Assembly: GCA_036960405.1 (NCBI GenBank)
Contig: JBALWS010000033.1
Coordinates: forward strand, 1-36,305
Reading direction: 5' to 3'
Length of the DNA stretch: 36,305 nt
From: Motiliproteus sp036960405
GTDB taxonomy: Bacteria > Pseudomonadota > Gammaproteobacteria > Pseudomonadales > Balneatricaceae
Part shown: one piece after another, positions 1 through 7,724 of the stretch
How positions within the stretch are numbered: the stretch's first letter is position 1
Layout: each line of letters opens with the position of its first letter
Translations under genes and position numbers: made by a program
The notes under the pieces: generated by a model
What the model was told of the DNA's origin: nothing
The model's database searches: none
The model's input: only the letters and a program-made list of their open reading frames with translations

Positions 1-282
1 GCGCTGGGTCGATTCGAGCAACGCCTTCGGTGGCAGCTGAGCCAGCAGCCGTCGGTCAAACTCAGTCAATGTGATAGCTGGACCCCAGATTCGAACCCGT
101 ACGCCGCTGGCATCGTTGCAGACATCACCGGTCAGTCGCAACTCGGTGGCGAGCTGGTGGACAAAAGGCCGGAAACCAACCCCCTGTACCTGACCGGTCA
201 GCGTGATTTCAACACCTTTGCTGACAGATTCAAGCTCAGCGACAGCGCGCTGATCAACTGCTGAACAGTGCTGCTGCGTCAT
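1..282 (-). CDS. hypF: HypF carbamoyltransferase, N-terminal part (truncated by window edge)
   Basis: HypF makes the thiocarbamate on HypE from carbamoyl phosphate, the source of the cyanide ligands of the [NiFe] site. Only the first 94 codons are inside the window. The translation contains the acylphosphatase-like signature GQVQGVGFRPFV around residues 33-44, typical of the HypF N terminus. The ATG at 282 overlaps the TGA of the upstream activator gene by one base (TGATG), so the two are translationally coupled. This is the last visible gene of the hydrogenase operon. hypD and hypE are not in the window and may follow beyond position 1. The family call is secure; the remainder of the protein cannot be judged. 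Confidence 0.9.
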   Translation of the reverse strand, partial: MTQQHCSAVDQRAVAELESVSKGVEITLTGQVQGVGFRPFVHQLATELRLTGDVCNDASGVRVRIWGPAITLTEFDRRLLAQLPPKALLESTQR

Positions 283-1781
283 CAACCGGTGCCAGACTGC
301 GCATCAGTTGCATTGGCACTGATGCGTGGTAGGTCCCGATCAAGCCCGTAACGCTCCAGTTTATTGCGCAATCCAACTCTGGATAGCCCCAACTCGGCCG
401 CAGCGTGACTCTTATTCCAACGGTGGCGAATCAGCGTCTCGCGCAGAATGATTGCCTCGAGGCGTTCAACCCGCTCTTTCAGCGAACCACTGCCGGCCGC
501 AATCGTATCTAATCCGGTTTCGGATTCGTCACTGGTACCACGAATGATATGCGGTGCCACCAGGTCACCACCGAGCCAATCACCGCCACAGAACACCAGC
601 ATTCGGTGGATCTCGTTCTGCAGTTCTCGAACATTGCCGGGCCAGTCGTAGCCTTGCAGACACGCCAGAGCTTCGTCGGTAAAGCCCTTGACCGGCTTGT
701 CGAACGCCTCGCTGGCCTGCTGCAAAATATCAGCCGCCAATACGGGAATGTCGCAGCGCCGGTCGCGCAACGGAGGCAATTCGAGAGTCACTTGAGCCAG
801 CCGATAGTACAGGTCGCGACGAAAGCGCCCCGCTTTGACCTCTTCTAACAGGTCTCGATTGGTCGCAGCCACCACCCGCACATCAACCTTGCGCTTCTGC
901 CCCGCTCCCAACGGGCGCACTTCGCCCTCCTGCAACACGCGCAACAGCTTGACCTGAAACGAGGGAGAGATATCACCGATCTCATCGAGAAAAATGGTGC
1001 CCCCGTGCGCTTGCTCAAACAGACCAATATGGTCGGTAATGGCGCCGGTGAACGAGCCCTTCTTGTGACCAAACAGTTCACTGGATAACAACTCGTCGTG
1101 CATCGCGCCGCAGTTTTCACTGACAAACGGTTTTTCTGCACGCGCCGAGCTGTAGTGCAACGCCCGAGAAAACAGCTCTTTACCGGTACCCGACTCACCG
1201 GCGATCAACACCGACAGGTCGAACGGAGCGATGCAGCCGAGTTGGTCGCAGGTGGCATTGAGCGGGCTGTCACTACTACGACGGATTCTGTCGAGGCTGA
1301 GCTGGTTTTTGAGCACTTCGCGACGGTGCGCCAGTTGCTTTCGCACACCCGGTGCCGAGCGCTTCATTTCCATGCTCAGCAGTTCGTTTTCATCCTGCAA
1401 CCAGTACAGCTGCGTGGCGTTGCGAACGGTGCTTAACAGATGATCGGGGTGCCAAGGCTTGGTGATGTACTGATAGATACCACTCTCGTTGATACCACGG
1501 ATAATATCTTCAGAATCGGTATAACCCGAGATGATGATGCGCCAGGTGCGCGGCCAGCGCTCACGTACCTGACTTAAGAACTCAACGCCAGTGCAGTCGG
1601 GCATCCGCTGGTCACAGATAATCACCTGTACCGGTATATCGCTCAGCAGCTTTTCGGCCTGCGCTACCGATTCAGCGCAGACTACATCAAACTCTTCGTC
1701 CAGGGTTCGCTGCATCGTCTCCAGCGAGCGGATCTCGTCGTCGACCAGCAAAATCGTAGCGCGTTGGGCATGGGTCATCAT
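282..1781 (-). CDS. hoxA: HoxA/HupR-type sigma-54 response regulator (NtrC family)
   Basis: This 499-residue protein is a transcription activator of hydrogenase genes. It has a receiver domain (about 8-125) with acidic residues D14-D15, phosphoacceptor D57, S85 and K108. The AAA+ sigma-54 interaction domain (about 165-400) has Walker A GESGTGKE near 195-202, the sigma-54 contact loop GSFTGA at 242-247 and Walker B FLDE near 264-267. A Fis-type helix-turn-helix lies near 450-480 (AAAELGLSR). The hydrogenase context and domain order fit HoxA/HupR. Known HupR/HoxA proteins activate in the unphosphorylated form and are switched by the kinase HoxJ/HupT; no kinase or regulatory hydrogenase is present here. 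The likely target is the sigma-54 element upstream of hybO, which would make the operon self-reinforcing. The start could be either of two adjacent ATG codons. Confidence 0.9.
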   Translation of the reverse strand: MMTHAQRATILLVDDEIRSLETMQRTLDEEFDVVCAESVAQAEKLLSDIPVQVIICDQRMPDCTGVEFLSQVRERWPRTWRIIISGYTDSEDIIRGINESGIYQYITKPWHPDHLLSTVRNATQLYWLQDENELLSMEMKRSAPGVRKQLAHRREVLKNQLSLDRIRRSSDSPLNATCDQLGCIAPFDLSVLIAGESGTGKELFSRALHYSSARAEKPFVSENCGAMHDELLSSELFGHKKGSFTGAITDHIGLFEQAHGGTIFLDEIGDISPSFQVKLLRVLQEGEVRPLGAGQKRKVDVRVVAATNRDLLEEVKAGRFRRDLYYRLAQVTLELPPLRDRRCDIPVLAADILQQASEAFDKPVKGFTDEALACLQGYDWPGNVRELQNEIHRMLVFCGGDWLGGDLVAPHIIRGTSDESETGLDTIAAGSGSLKERVERLEAIILRETLIRHRWNKSHAAAELGLSRVGLRNKLERYGLDRDLPRISANATDAQSGTG

Positions 1782-1827
1782 TTAGGCAAGCTCTCGGCTA
1801 TCAATTATTGTTATTTGCCATGGTTCA

Positions 1828-2808
1828 TTACAGCGAGTATTTAATCGCCGCTACCTGCCGTTCAAGCTCGGTCAATTTGGTTTGCAGCAGAGCTTGTCGC
1901 TTGGCATCAATCCAGTCGTACCACTGCTGCATCCCTTCACCACTTTTAGCCGAGAGCTGAATCACTTCGATCTGAGGATTAACCCGGCGGGCATAATCGA
2001 TGCACTGCTCCACATCAAAATCGAGGTACGGCAGCAAATCGGTTTTATTCAACAACATCACATCGGCGGCATGAAACATATCGGGGTATTTAAGCGGCTT
2101 ATCCTCACCTTCGGTGACCGACAAAATAGCCACTTTATGCGCTTCGCCCAGATCAAAGGCCGCCGGACAGACTAGGTTGCCGACATTCTCAATAAACAGC
2201 ACCTGCTGCGGATCCAGATCGAACTGTTCCAACGCATGACCCACCATGTGCGCATCCAGATGACAGCCCTTGCCGGTATTGATCTGTACCGCTGGCACCC
2301 CGGTCGCGCGGATCCGATCGGCATCGTTGGCGGTCTGCTGATCGCCTTCGATCACCGCGCAAGGCAGCTTGGCCTGAAGCTCCTCGATGGTGCGGGTCAA
2401 CAGCGTGGTTTTGCCCGATCCGGGACTAGAAACGAGATTCAGCGCTAGCAGATTATGCGCCACAAACTGAGCCCGGTTTTGCTCGGCATAAGCATCATTT
2501 TTACCCAGAATATCCTGCTCGATCTGGATCATCCGTTTCTGGCTTAATCCCGGTACATGGTTACCCGCCGGGCCTTTGCCAAAATGCAGATCACCGGCCG
2601 CATCTTGTTGGTGGCTCGGTTGGTGGCTATGGCTATGTTCGTGGTGGTGATCGTGACTGTGACCCTGCTGCTGATCATGCGAGGGACCATGCGAGTGATC
2701 ATGACTATGCCCCGCCTCATGAGCGTGATGATGGTGGTCATGACCATGGTGCAGATCATCGCCTTCGACACGGGTATTACCGCTAGCACAGCCGCAGGTT
2801 GTACACAT
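1828..2808 (-). CDS. hypB: HypB hydrogenase nickel incorporation GTPase
   Basis: HypB is a GTPase that delivers nickel, with HypA, to the hydrogenase large subunit precursor. The 326-residue protein begins MCTTCGC, the CxxCGC high-affinity nickel site at residues 2-7. A very histidine-rich linker follows, with 22 His between residues 20 and 66, as in nickel-storing HypB proteins. The GTPase domain starts near 120. Its P-loop SPGSGKTT is at 128-135, the metal-binding Cys-His pair at 182-183, the ENVGNLVCP segment with C214, and the NKTD guanine-specificity motif at 254-257. It lies 38 bases after hypA in the hyb/hyp operon. A GAGG ribosome binding site lies upstream of the ATG. The length and all motifs are intact. 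Confidence 0.96.
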   Translation of the reverse strand: MCTTCGCASGNTRVEGDDLHHGHDHHHHAHEAGHSHDHSHGPSHDQQQGHSHDHHHEHSHSHQPSHQQDAAGDLHFGKGPAGNHVPGLSQKRMIQIEQDILGKNDAYAEQNRAQFVAHNLLALNLVSSPGSGKTTLLTRTIEELQAKLPCAVIEGDQQTANDADRIRATGVPAVQINTGKGCHLDAHMVGHALEQFDLDPQQVLFIENVGNLVCPAAFDLGEAHKVAILSVTEGEDKPLKYPDMFHAADVMLLNKTDLLPYLDFDVEQCIDYARRVNPQIEVIQLSAKSGEGMQQWYDWIDAKRQALLQTKLTELERQVAAIKYSL

Positions 2809-2846
2809 AACATCTACCTCTTAACACTCAATTCGTTGGTCGGAAG

Positions 2847-3188
2847 TTACTCGACTTCCAATTCTTTGATCCGCATCTCATCGCCACTAACCATCTGCAC
2901 CTGGTAACCCTGACAATGCGGACAAGGGTCGTAGCGGGCGCTGTAATCAAACTGTTTTTCGCAGTTGTGGCACCAGCCCCGCCCGGTTATTTCAATAATT
3001 TCTAATTCGGCACCGGCAGCGATCGAATCTCGACAGACCGCTTCGAAGCAAAACCGCATCGATTCAATTTCAACATACGATAACCGACCGATCTCCAACG
3101 AGACCTTCTTTACCCGACTAAAACCTTGGCTGCGGGCGTTATCCTCCAGAACCTGGATAACTCCTTCAGCTAGCGACATCTCATGCAT
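2847..3188 (-). CDS. hypA: HypA nickel metallochaperone
   Basis: HypA hands nickel to the hydrogenase large subunit together with HypB. The 113-residue product begins MHEMSLAE; His2 and Glu3 are the family's nickel ligands, which fixes the start at 3188 rather than at a longer in-frame codon 27 bases upstream. Two CxxC pairs in the C-terminal half (CHNC, CPHC) form the structural zinc site. The start overlaps the end of the preceding hupK-like gene by 8 bases (ATGCATGA), indicating translational coupling. Confidence 0.96.
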   Translation of the reverse strand: MHEMSLAEGVIQVLEDNARSQGFSRVKKVSLEIGRLSYVEIESMRFCFEAVCRDSIAAGAELEIIEITGRGWCHNCEKQFDYSARYDPCPHCQGYQVQMVSGDEMRIKELEVE

Positions 3189-4305
3189 GTTGAACCTCAA
3201 ATTGATACTGCACACAAGGGTCTAGCGATAACACCTGCAATCCCACCCAATCCGGCAACTGATCGGAGGCGACCGATAACCACTGTTGCAACCCTTGTAA
3301 TAACGGTCCATGCGGATGAAAATTCCACTCTGTGGGCGCGATGATCTGATAGTCACTGACTACAGCTTGCGCCAGCTGGACCCGATGCACCAGCAAACCC
3401 CGTGCGGTGCGCACCCAGCCTAAGCCGGTATCGGACCCCAACCGCAGCGATCCACTCAGCGATGAAGCGTATTGCTCGACGGGAGCATCGAGCCAAATCC
3501 GTAACTGCACCAGTTCGAACAGCCGTGCAATCATCCTCAGCAACACCGGTGAGCAGCCGCGTTGTTGTAGCGCGATGAGCCACGGTTGTTGTTGCTGATA
3601 GCTCAGCGCACCGGTTTCAGGCTGTTTGCCCTGCCAGTTTGGCTGAAAAGCAAAGTCCGCCCGGCTGGCCAATTCAGCCCCCAAACCCTGCAACCACTGC
3701 GCATCAGGAGTGCTCGCCAATAACAGCTGTTCAGATTGAACTTCGGGCATCTGTTCAAGCTCCCTGCGTAGCTCTCGAAGCCCGGTGGGTAACGCTACCG
3801 GATATTGATCCAACCAGTTGTCCAGCCCGGCAATATCCAGTGCCAACCAGGCATCGGTCGACATCCCCAAAAAATCCGCTCGTAAACTGGTATCGAGCTT
3901 TTGCAGCAAGTAGGGAACTTCATCGCTATCCAGCGGTTCAGTACTGATCTGAACCAACGCTTTACGCAACAGCGCTAAAGTCGGCAACGCCGGTGGTTTA
4001 TGTAACCGCTGGGGTAGGTCGATCAAAAACCGCCATAGATACTCTTGTAGCGCTTCGATGATGACATCACGCTGCTGCTTGGGCGTCACCCTCAGCTCAG
4101 CACCCGCAGCGATTAACGCCTGGCTGGCCGCCAGAGCCTGCGCCTTTCCACACAGCGCATATAACATCGGGACTTTTTGCTGCAGTGCTGCAGGGGCTAA
4201 GCCCTGCAATAGTTGCATCACCTGACGCGGACGGCTGGATGAAATTGCCACCGGAAACTCGCTTCCGGGGTCCAACCGAATATGGATCTTGCCTTCGATA
4301 CTCAT
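3181..4305 (-). CDS. hupK: HupK/HoxV-like hydrogenase maturation protein (large-subunit paralogue)
   Basis: This 374-residue protein resembles a degenerate [NiFe] hydrogenase large subunit. Its N-terminal IRLDPG stretch is followed near residue 50 by LCGKAQ, matching the position of the RICGVC motif but keeping one cysteine (C52). The C terminus has LDPC (C364) followed by a penultimate histidine, recalling DPCxxCxxH but again with one cysteine. This pattern is that of HupK/HoxV, proposed scaffolds for assembling the Fe(CN)2CO group before transfer to the real large subunit. Its place between hybE-like and hypA supports the role. Sequence conservation in this family is low, so the HupK name rests on context and remnant motifs. 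Confidence 0.78.
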   Translation of the reverse strand: MSIEGKIHIRLDPGSEFPVAISSSRPRQVMQLLQGLAPAALQQKVPMLYALCGKAQALAASQALIAAGAELRVTPKQQRDVIIEALQEYLWRFLIDLPQRLHKPPALPTLALLRKALVQISTEPLDSDEVPYLLQKLDTSLRADFLGMSTDAWLALDIAGLDNWLDQYPVALPTGLRELRRELEQMPEVQSEQLLLASTPDAQWLQGLGAELASRADFAFQPNWQGKQPETGALSYQQQQPWLIALQQRGCSPVLLRMIARLFELVQLRIWLDAPVEQYASSLSGSLRLGSDTGLGWVRTARGLLVHRVQLAQAVVSDYQIIAPTEWNFHPHGPLLQGLQQWLSVASDQLPDWVGLQVLSLDPCVQYQFEVQHA

Positions 4306-4374
4306 CTACAACAATTCACCCTCAAGCCTGATGATGCGACTGTGTGCGACGCGATTCATAGAGTCAACCCCAGC

Positions 4375-4932
4375 CTAAGGCCGCGCCCCGCCACTCAAAA
4401 AGGCACGTCGTGACACTTGGCAGTCATTGGCTTGGCAGTCTGAAGCATCAACCGCAACGGCTTCGGTTTCGATTTCGATCTGCTTGACCGGCAACGTTTT
4501 AATCAACCGCATCACATCACGCGCGGTGTTGCGCGCCTCTATGTGAGTTTTCCACTCATGAACGGGCGATGCCAGCGAGCAACATAGATAGCTACCAAAG
4601 CCTTCGTCGTCGCGAGGATTAAATTTGTAATCCCCCTGTGGAAAGGTCAGCACCACTTCGTGGCCTTTACCTTTGCCCGTTTTCATTTCAGGCCAGGGTG
4701 AACCCTGTTTTGGAATCACCAGCAGGTTCATAAACCAGGGAGTCAACAACACCCCAAGCCAGTGCCCTTCCCACTCGATAAAATCGATCGCTTCCACTTT
4801 CAGCGCGGCATTGACCACCGGCAGACCTTGCATACTCTCGTCCAAGATTTGCTGGTAGATACGCTCCAGCTCCGGTCCTGGGTCGCTTGCTAGACCAACA
4901 GAATGACTAATATTTTGTTGTGGATTTGTCAC
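4375..4932 (-). CDS. hybE: HybE/HupJ-family hydrogenase assembly chaperone
   Basis: This 185-residue protein belongs to the HybE family of [NiFe] hydrogenase assembly chaperones; HybE in E. coli interacts with the Hyd-2 small subunit precursor before Tat export. The family core is recognisable from roughly 35 to 150 (WLGVLLTPWFMNLLVIP and the FPQGDYKF segment). There is no C-terminal rubredoxin domain, which some relatives carry. Instead the protein ends in a cysteine-containing tail and SRRAFLSGG, which resembles a twin-arginine motif but sits at the C terminus. The start is GTG at 4932, with GAGG upstream; the next ATG would remove 33 residues. It lies between hypC and the hupK-like gene in the same operon. 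Confidence 0.82.
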   Translation of the reverse strand: MTNPQQNISHSVGLASDPGPELERIYQQILDESMQGLPVVNAALKVEAIDFIEWEGHWLGVLLTPWFMNLLVIPKQGSPWPEMKTGKGKGHEVVLTFPQGDYKFNPRDDEGFGSYLCCSLASPVHEWKTHIEARNTARDVMRLIKTLPVKQIEIETEAVAVDASDCQANDCQVSRRAFLSGGARP

Positions 4933-5006
4933 GAATGGCTTACCTCTTTGACCCTGTTTTTCTCAGCGCGCACTCTGTCTTGAAGCGAGCGATGGGCAAC
5001 AATTGT

Positions 5007-5261
5007 TTACGTCTCAAGCCTACGCTGAGCGCGTGCAATCTCTTCTGCTTCTAACTCGGCCAGAAAATCTAACGCGTCGCGAGCCCGCTCTGGTTCAATC
5101 TTCTCAACCGCGAAGTTGCCTACCTGAATCAGCAAATAGTCACCCAATTCGACCGGACCGTCCATCAGGATCAAACTGACATCGCGCTGCTCACCCAACG
5201 CCTCGACTGTCGCCATCAAACCATCGACCGCAACAACCAACGACGGAACACCGATACACAC
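5007..5261 (-). CDS. hypC: HypC/HybG-family hydrogenase assembly chaperone
   Basis: HypC binds HypD and the large subunit precursor through its N-terminal cysteine and carries the iron-dicyanocarbonyl group. The family invariably begins M-C-I-G-x-P with Cys2 essential. Here this is reached only by using the GTG at 5261, which gives an 84-residue protein beginning (V/M)CIGVPS. A longer ATG frame starting at 5312 would bury the cysteine at residue 19 and overlap the protease gene, so it is rejected. The GTG lies one base after the stop of the upstream endopeptidase gene. The conserved DGPVELGDYLLIQVG region in the middle fits the family. Confidence 0.93.
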   Translation of the reverse strand: MCIGVPSLVVAVDGLMATVEALGEQRDVSLILMDGPVELGDYLLIQVGNFAVEKIEPERARDALDFLAELEAEEIARAQRRLET

Positions 5262-5262
5262 C

Positions 5263-5760
5263 CTAGCTAGCCTGCCCGAGTTTGGCTTCAACCAGACAGC
5301 CCAAACTTTCAAGCTGAGACACGACCAAGGCTAACAACTCATCACACTTAGGCACCATCTGCTCGCTCAGCTCAATGCTGGTATCGAGACAATAAGGCAC
5401 CACACCAAACAGCGACAACTGCTTGGGCATCTCCCCGGTGACTGTCAACACGCCCAGCAGGTCAGAAATACCCAACTGGTGCGGCGAGATTTTGGTCTTG
5501 AACAACGCCGGAACTTCGTCACCGACCAAGCACACTACCGTTCCTGCTTCGGCCCCGGTGTTAACCGCATCGACCAAAATCAGATGATCGATACTGGCGA
5601 TAGACGCTAATAGCTCCATCCCTGCAGTGCCGCCATCCATCACGCTGACCCCATCTGGGATCTGGTATCGACGCTCGAACTCTTCTACAACGCGAACGCC
5701 GATTCCTTCGTCGGTCAGCAAAATATTGCCGACCCCTAATACTAAAACACTCATATTCAC
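5263..5760 (-). CDS. hybD: Hydrogenase maturation endopeptidase (HyaD/HybD/HupD family)
   Basis: This 165-residue nickel-sensing protease removes the C-terminal extension of the large subunit after nickel insertion. It opens with the family signature VLGVGNILLTDEGIG. The nickel-binding ligands known from HybD (Glu, Asp, His) are present as E18, D64 and H94. It directly follows the large subunit gene after a 128 bp spacer and abuts hypC. Its substrate is most likely HybC here. The subfamily name (HyaD, HybD, HupD or HoxM) cannot be fixed by eye. Start ATG 5760 is used; a second ATG two codons later is possible. Confidence 0.93.
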   Translation of the reverse strand: MNMSVLVLGVGNILLTDEGIGVRVVEEFERRYQIPDGVSVMDGGTAGMELLASIASIDHLILVDAVNTGAEAGTVVCLVGDEVPALFKTKISPHQLGISDLLGVLTVTGEMPKQLSLFGVVPYCLDTSIELSEQMVPKCDELLALVVSQLESLGCLVEAKLGQAS

Positions 5761-5814
5761 TCCAACCTAATCAGTTACTTACACGAATAATAAGTCACTA
5801 ACTCAGGAATACGA

Positions 5815-5853
5815 AAGCCGGTTTGAACCAATCTCTCGGTCCACTACCGGCTT
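5815..5853. repeat. Inverted repeat in hybC-protease spacer
   Basis: A perfect 8 bp inverted repeat (AAGCCGGT at 5815-5822, ACCGGCTT at 5846-5853, 23-base loop) lies between hybC and the endopeptidase gene. No T-run follows the stem on the minus strand, so it is not a typical intrinsic terminator. It may act as an mRNA stability or partial attenuation element. Confidence 0.5.
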
Positions 5854-5888
5854 CCCTGCCATAAGGCTTGCTTGTTACACCAGCAACG

Positions 5889-7604
5889 CTACAGCGCTTT
5901 TACCTTTACGATCTCGTTGTTCTCGGTATCGACCATGTGAATCGCACAGGCGATACAAGGATCGAACGAGTGCACCGTACGCAGCACTTCTAGCGGGTTG
6001 TGTTCATCGGCGACCGGGTTACCGACCAGAGATGACTCGTAAGGACCTGGCTCATCGTTAGCATTACGCGGACCGGCATTCCAAGTACTCGGCACCACGC
6101 ACTGGTAGTTATCGATCTTGCCATCATTGATGACAACCCAGTGCGACAGCACACCACGAGGCGCTTCATGGAAACCGACACCGCGAATTTCACCTTTGGG
6201 GAAGCTGGGGCGGTTATAGGTATCGGTATCACCGCTACCGATGTTGTTCACCAACATTTCCCACTGCACCGTCATCTCGTCGAGCATCACCGCACAACGA
6301 ATAGCCCGCGCGGCATGACGCCCCAACGTTGAGTGCATCGCATCAAGCCCCACTCCACCAGGACCGCCAATCACTTTGTTGACAGTATTAAGCGTGTCGA
6401 CCACGGTGCCCAGGTGCTGCTTAGTTGATTCGTGACCGGCTGCGGCCATGCACAGGACGTTAGCCAGCGGCCCAACCTGAGCAGGACGGCCCTGGAAGGT
6501 TGGCGACTTGATCCACGAGTACTGGCCTTCATCGTTGAAATCATCGTAGCTTGGGATAGTCTTGCCATCCCAAGGATGCAGCGGCTCGTCGCCGGTGTAC
6601 CACGAGTGCTTGGAGCTCTCGGCAATACCCTGCTTGAGGAAGTCATCGTTGAAGTTTGTGATCGGCTTAAATGTCGACAGATCACCATTACGGATATAAC
6701 CACCCGGCATCGCAAATTTAGTGCCTTTGGAATCCAACGGCAGGTCGGGTACACACAGGTAATCGGTCACACCCTTACCGTAACCGGCCCAATCGGTATA
6801 AAAAGCACCGATAACACCCAGATCGATCAGGTAAGCGTTTTTGACAAAGCTATCGAGCTTGTCGATCAGGCTCTTGATGTAAACCAGCCGTTCCATGTTC
6901 AGCACAGCCTGGCTATCCAGATTGATCGAGTTGGTCACACCACCTACTGCTAGGTTTTGGATATGCGGCGTCTTACCACCGAGTACCGTTACGATCTTGT
7001 TAGCTTCACGCTGAATTTCCAGCGCTTGCAGGTAGTGCGCAGCAGCGATCAGGTTAACCTCAGGCGGCAGCTTCATCGCACTGTGGCCCCAGTAACCGTT
7101 GGCAAATACACCCAGCTGACCGGTGTTGACAAAGCTCTTGAGTTTTTCTTGTACCCGGCGCATCTCATGTACCGAGTTGAGCTCCCACTCAGACAGGCTC
7201 TCGGCCAGCGTTGCTGCCTTCTGCGGATCTGCATCCAACGCAGAAACGATATCAACCCAGTCCAGTGCCGACAGGTGATAGAAGTGAACGATATGATCGT
7301 GCACCGCGTGAGCGGTGATGATCAGGTTACGAATATGCTGGGCGTTGACGGGGACTTCCAGATCCAGCGCATTCTCCACCGCACGGACCGAAGCCAATGC
7401 ATGAACAGTCGTACAAACACCACAGATACGCTGCGTAAAGACCCAGGCATCAAGTGGGTCGCGGCCTTCGAGGATCTGCTCGATCCCACGCCACATTTGA
7501 CCCGAAGACCAGGCCTTCGACACTTTGCCATGTTCAACCTCGACATCGATGCGCAGGTGGCCTTCGATACGAGTAACTGGATCCACGACGATACGTTTTG
7601 CCAT
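5889..7604 (-). CDS. hybC: [NiFe] hydrogenase large subunit, HybC type
   Basis: This is the catalytic subunit carrying the NiFe(CN)2CO site of an uptake hydrogenase facing the periplasm. The 571-residue precursor has both metal motifs: RICGVC (C61, C64) and DPCIACAIH near the C terminus (C550, C553, H556). Fifteen residues (MVDTENNEIVKVKAL) follow His556 and form the extension removed by the endopeptidase encoded next. The gene order hybO-hybA-hybB-hybC and the sequence (MAKRIVVDPVTRIEGHLRIDV) match the Hyd-2-like group 1 enzymes. A GGAG site sits seven bases before the ATG. The protein has no signal peptide and would be exported by Tat as a hitchhiker with HybO. Confidence 0.97.
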   Translation of the reverse strand: MAKRIVVDPVTRIEGHLRIDVEVEHGKVSKAWSSGQMWRGIEQILEGRDPLDAWVFTQRICGVCTTVHALASVRAVENALDLEVPVNAQHIRNLIITAHAVHDHIVHFYHLSALDWVDIVSALDADPQKAATLAESLSEWELNSVHEMRRVQEKLKSFVNTGQLGVFANGYWGHSAMKLPPEVNLIAAAHYLQALEIQREANKIVTVLGGKTPHIQNLAVGGVTNSINLDSQAVLNMERLVYIKSLIDKLDSFVKNAYLIDLGVIGAFYTDWAGYGKGVTDYLCVPDLPLDSKGTKFAMPGGYIRNGDLSTFKPITNFNDDFLKQGIAESSKHSWYTGDEPLHPWDGKTIPSYDDFNDEGQYSWIKSPTFQGRPAQVGPLANVLCMAAAGHESTKQHLGTVVDTLNTVNKVIGGPGGVGLDAMHSTLGRHAARAIRCAVMLDEMTVQWEMLVNNIGSGDTDTYNRPSFPKGEIRGVGFHEAPRGVLSHWVVINDGKIDNYQCVVPSTWNAGPRNANDEPGPYESSLVGNPVADEHNPLEVLRTVHSFDPCIACAIHMVDTENNEIVKVKAL

Positions 7605-7627
7605 GGTAATTCTCCTAGTGGGTTTGG

Positions 7628-7648
7628 TCTGACAACCCTGTTGTCAGA
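7628..7648. repeat. Intercistronic hairpin hybB-hybC, inner
   Basis: A perfect 8 bp stem (TCTGACAA / TTGTCAGA) with a 5-base loop lies 24 bases upstream of the hybC start. There is no T-tract, so it does not look like a terminator. It is one of two hairpins in the hybB-hybC spacer. Confidence 0.6.
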
Positions 7649-7664
7649 TCCGTAAATTCTATTG

Positions 7665-7700
7665 CCGACCCGATGACGTTATCGCAAGCCATCGGGTCGG
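7665..7700. repeat. Intercistronic hairpin hybB-hybC, outer
   Basis: A perfect 11 bp stem (CCGACCCGATG / CATCGGGTCGG) with a 14-base loop lies just after the hybB stop codon. There is no T-run after it on the minus strand. A role as a 3' stabiliser of the hybOAB message or as a processing site separating it from hybC is plausible. Confidence 0.65.
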
Positions 7701-7724
7701 GCCTTATTCAAACAGGGGTCGTCA

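Noticed and set aside
2557..2907. Plus-strand frame of 116 codons with Met/Val-rich content opposite hypB
   Set aside because: It is the antisense of the histidine-rich HypB linker (CAT/CAC codons read as ATG/GTG), not a real membrane protein.
6957..7655. Long plus-strand frame (232 codons) opposite hybC
   Set aside because: It lies wholly within the conserved large-subunit gene on the other strand and has no recognisable domain.
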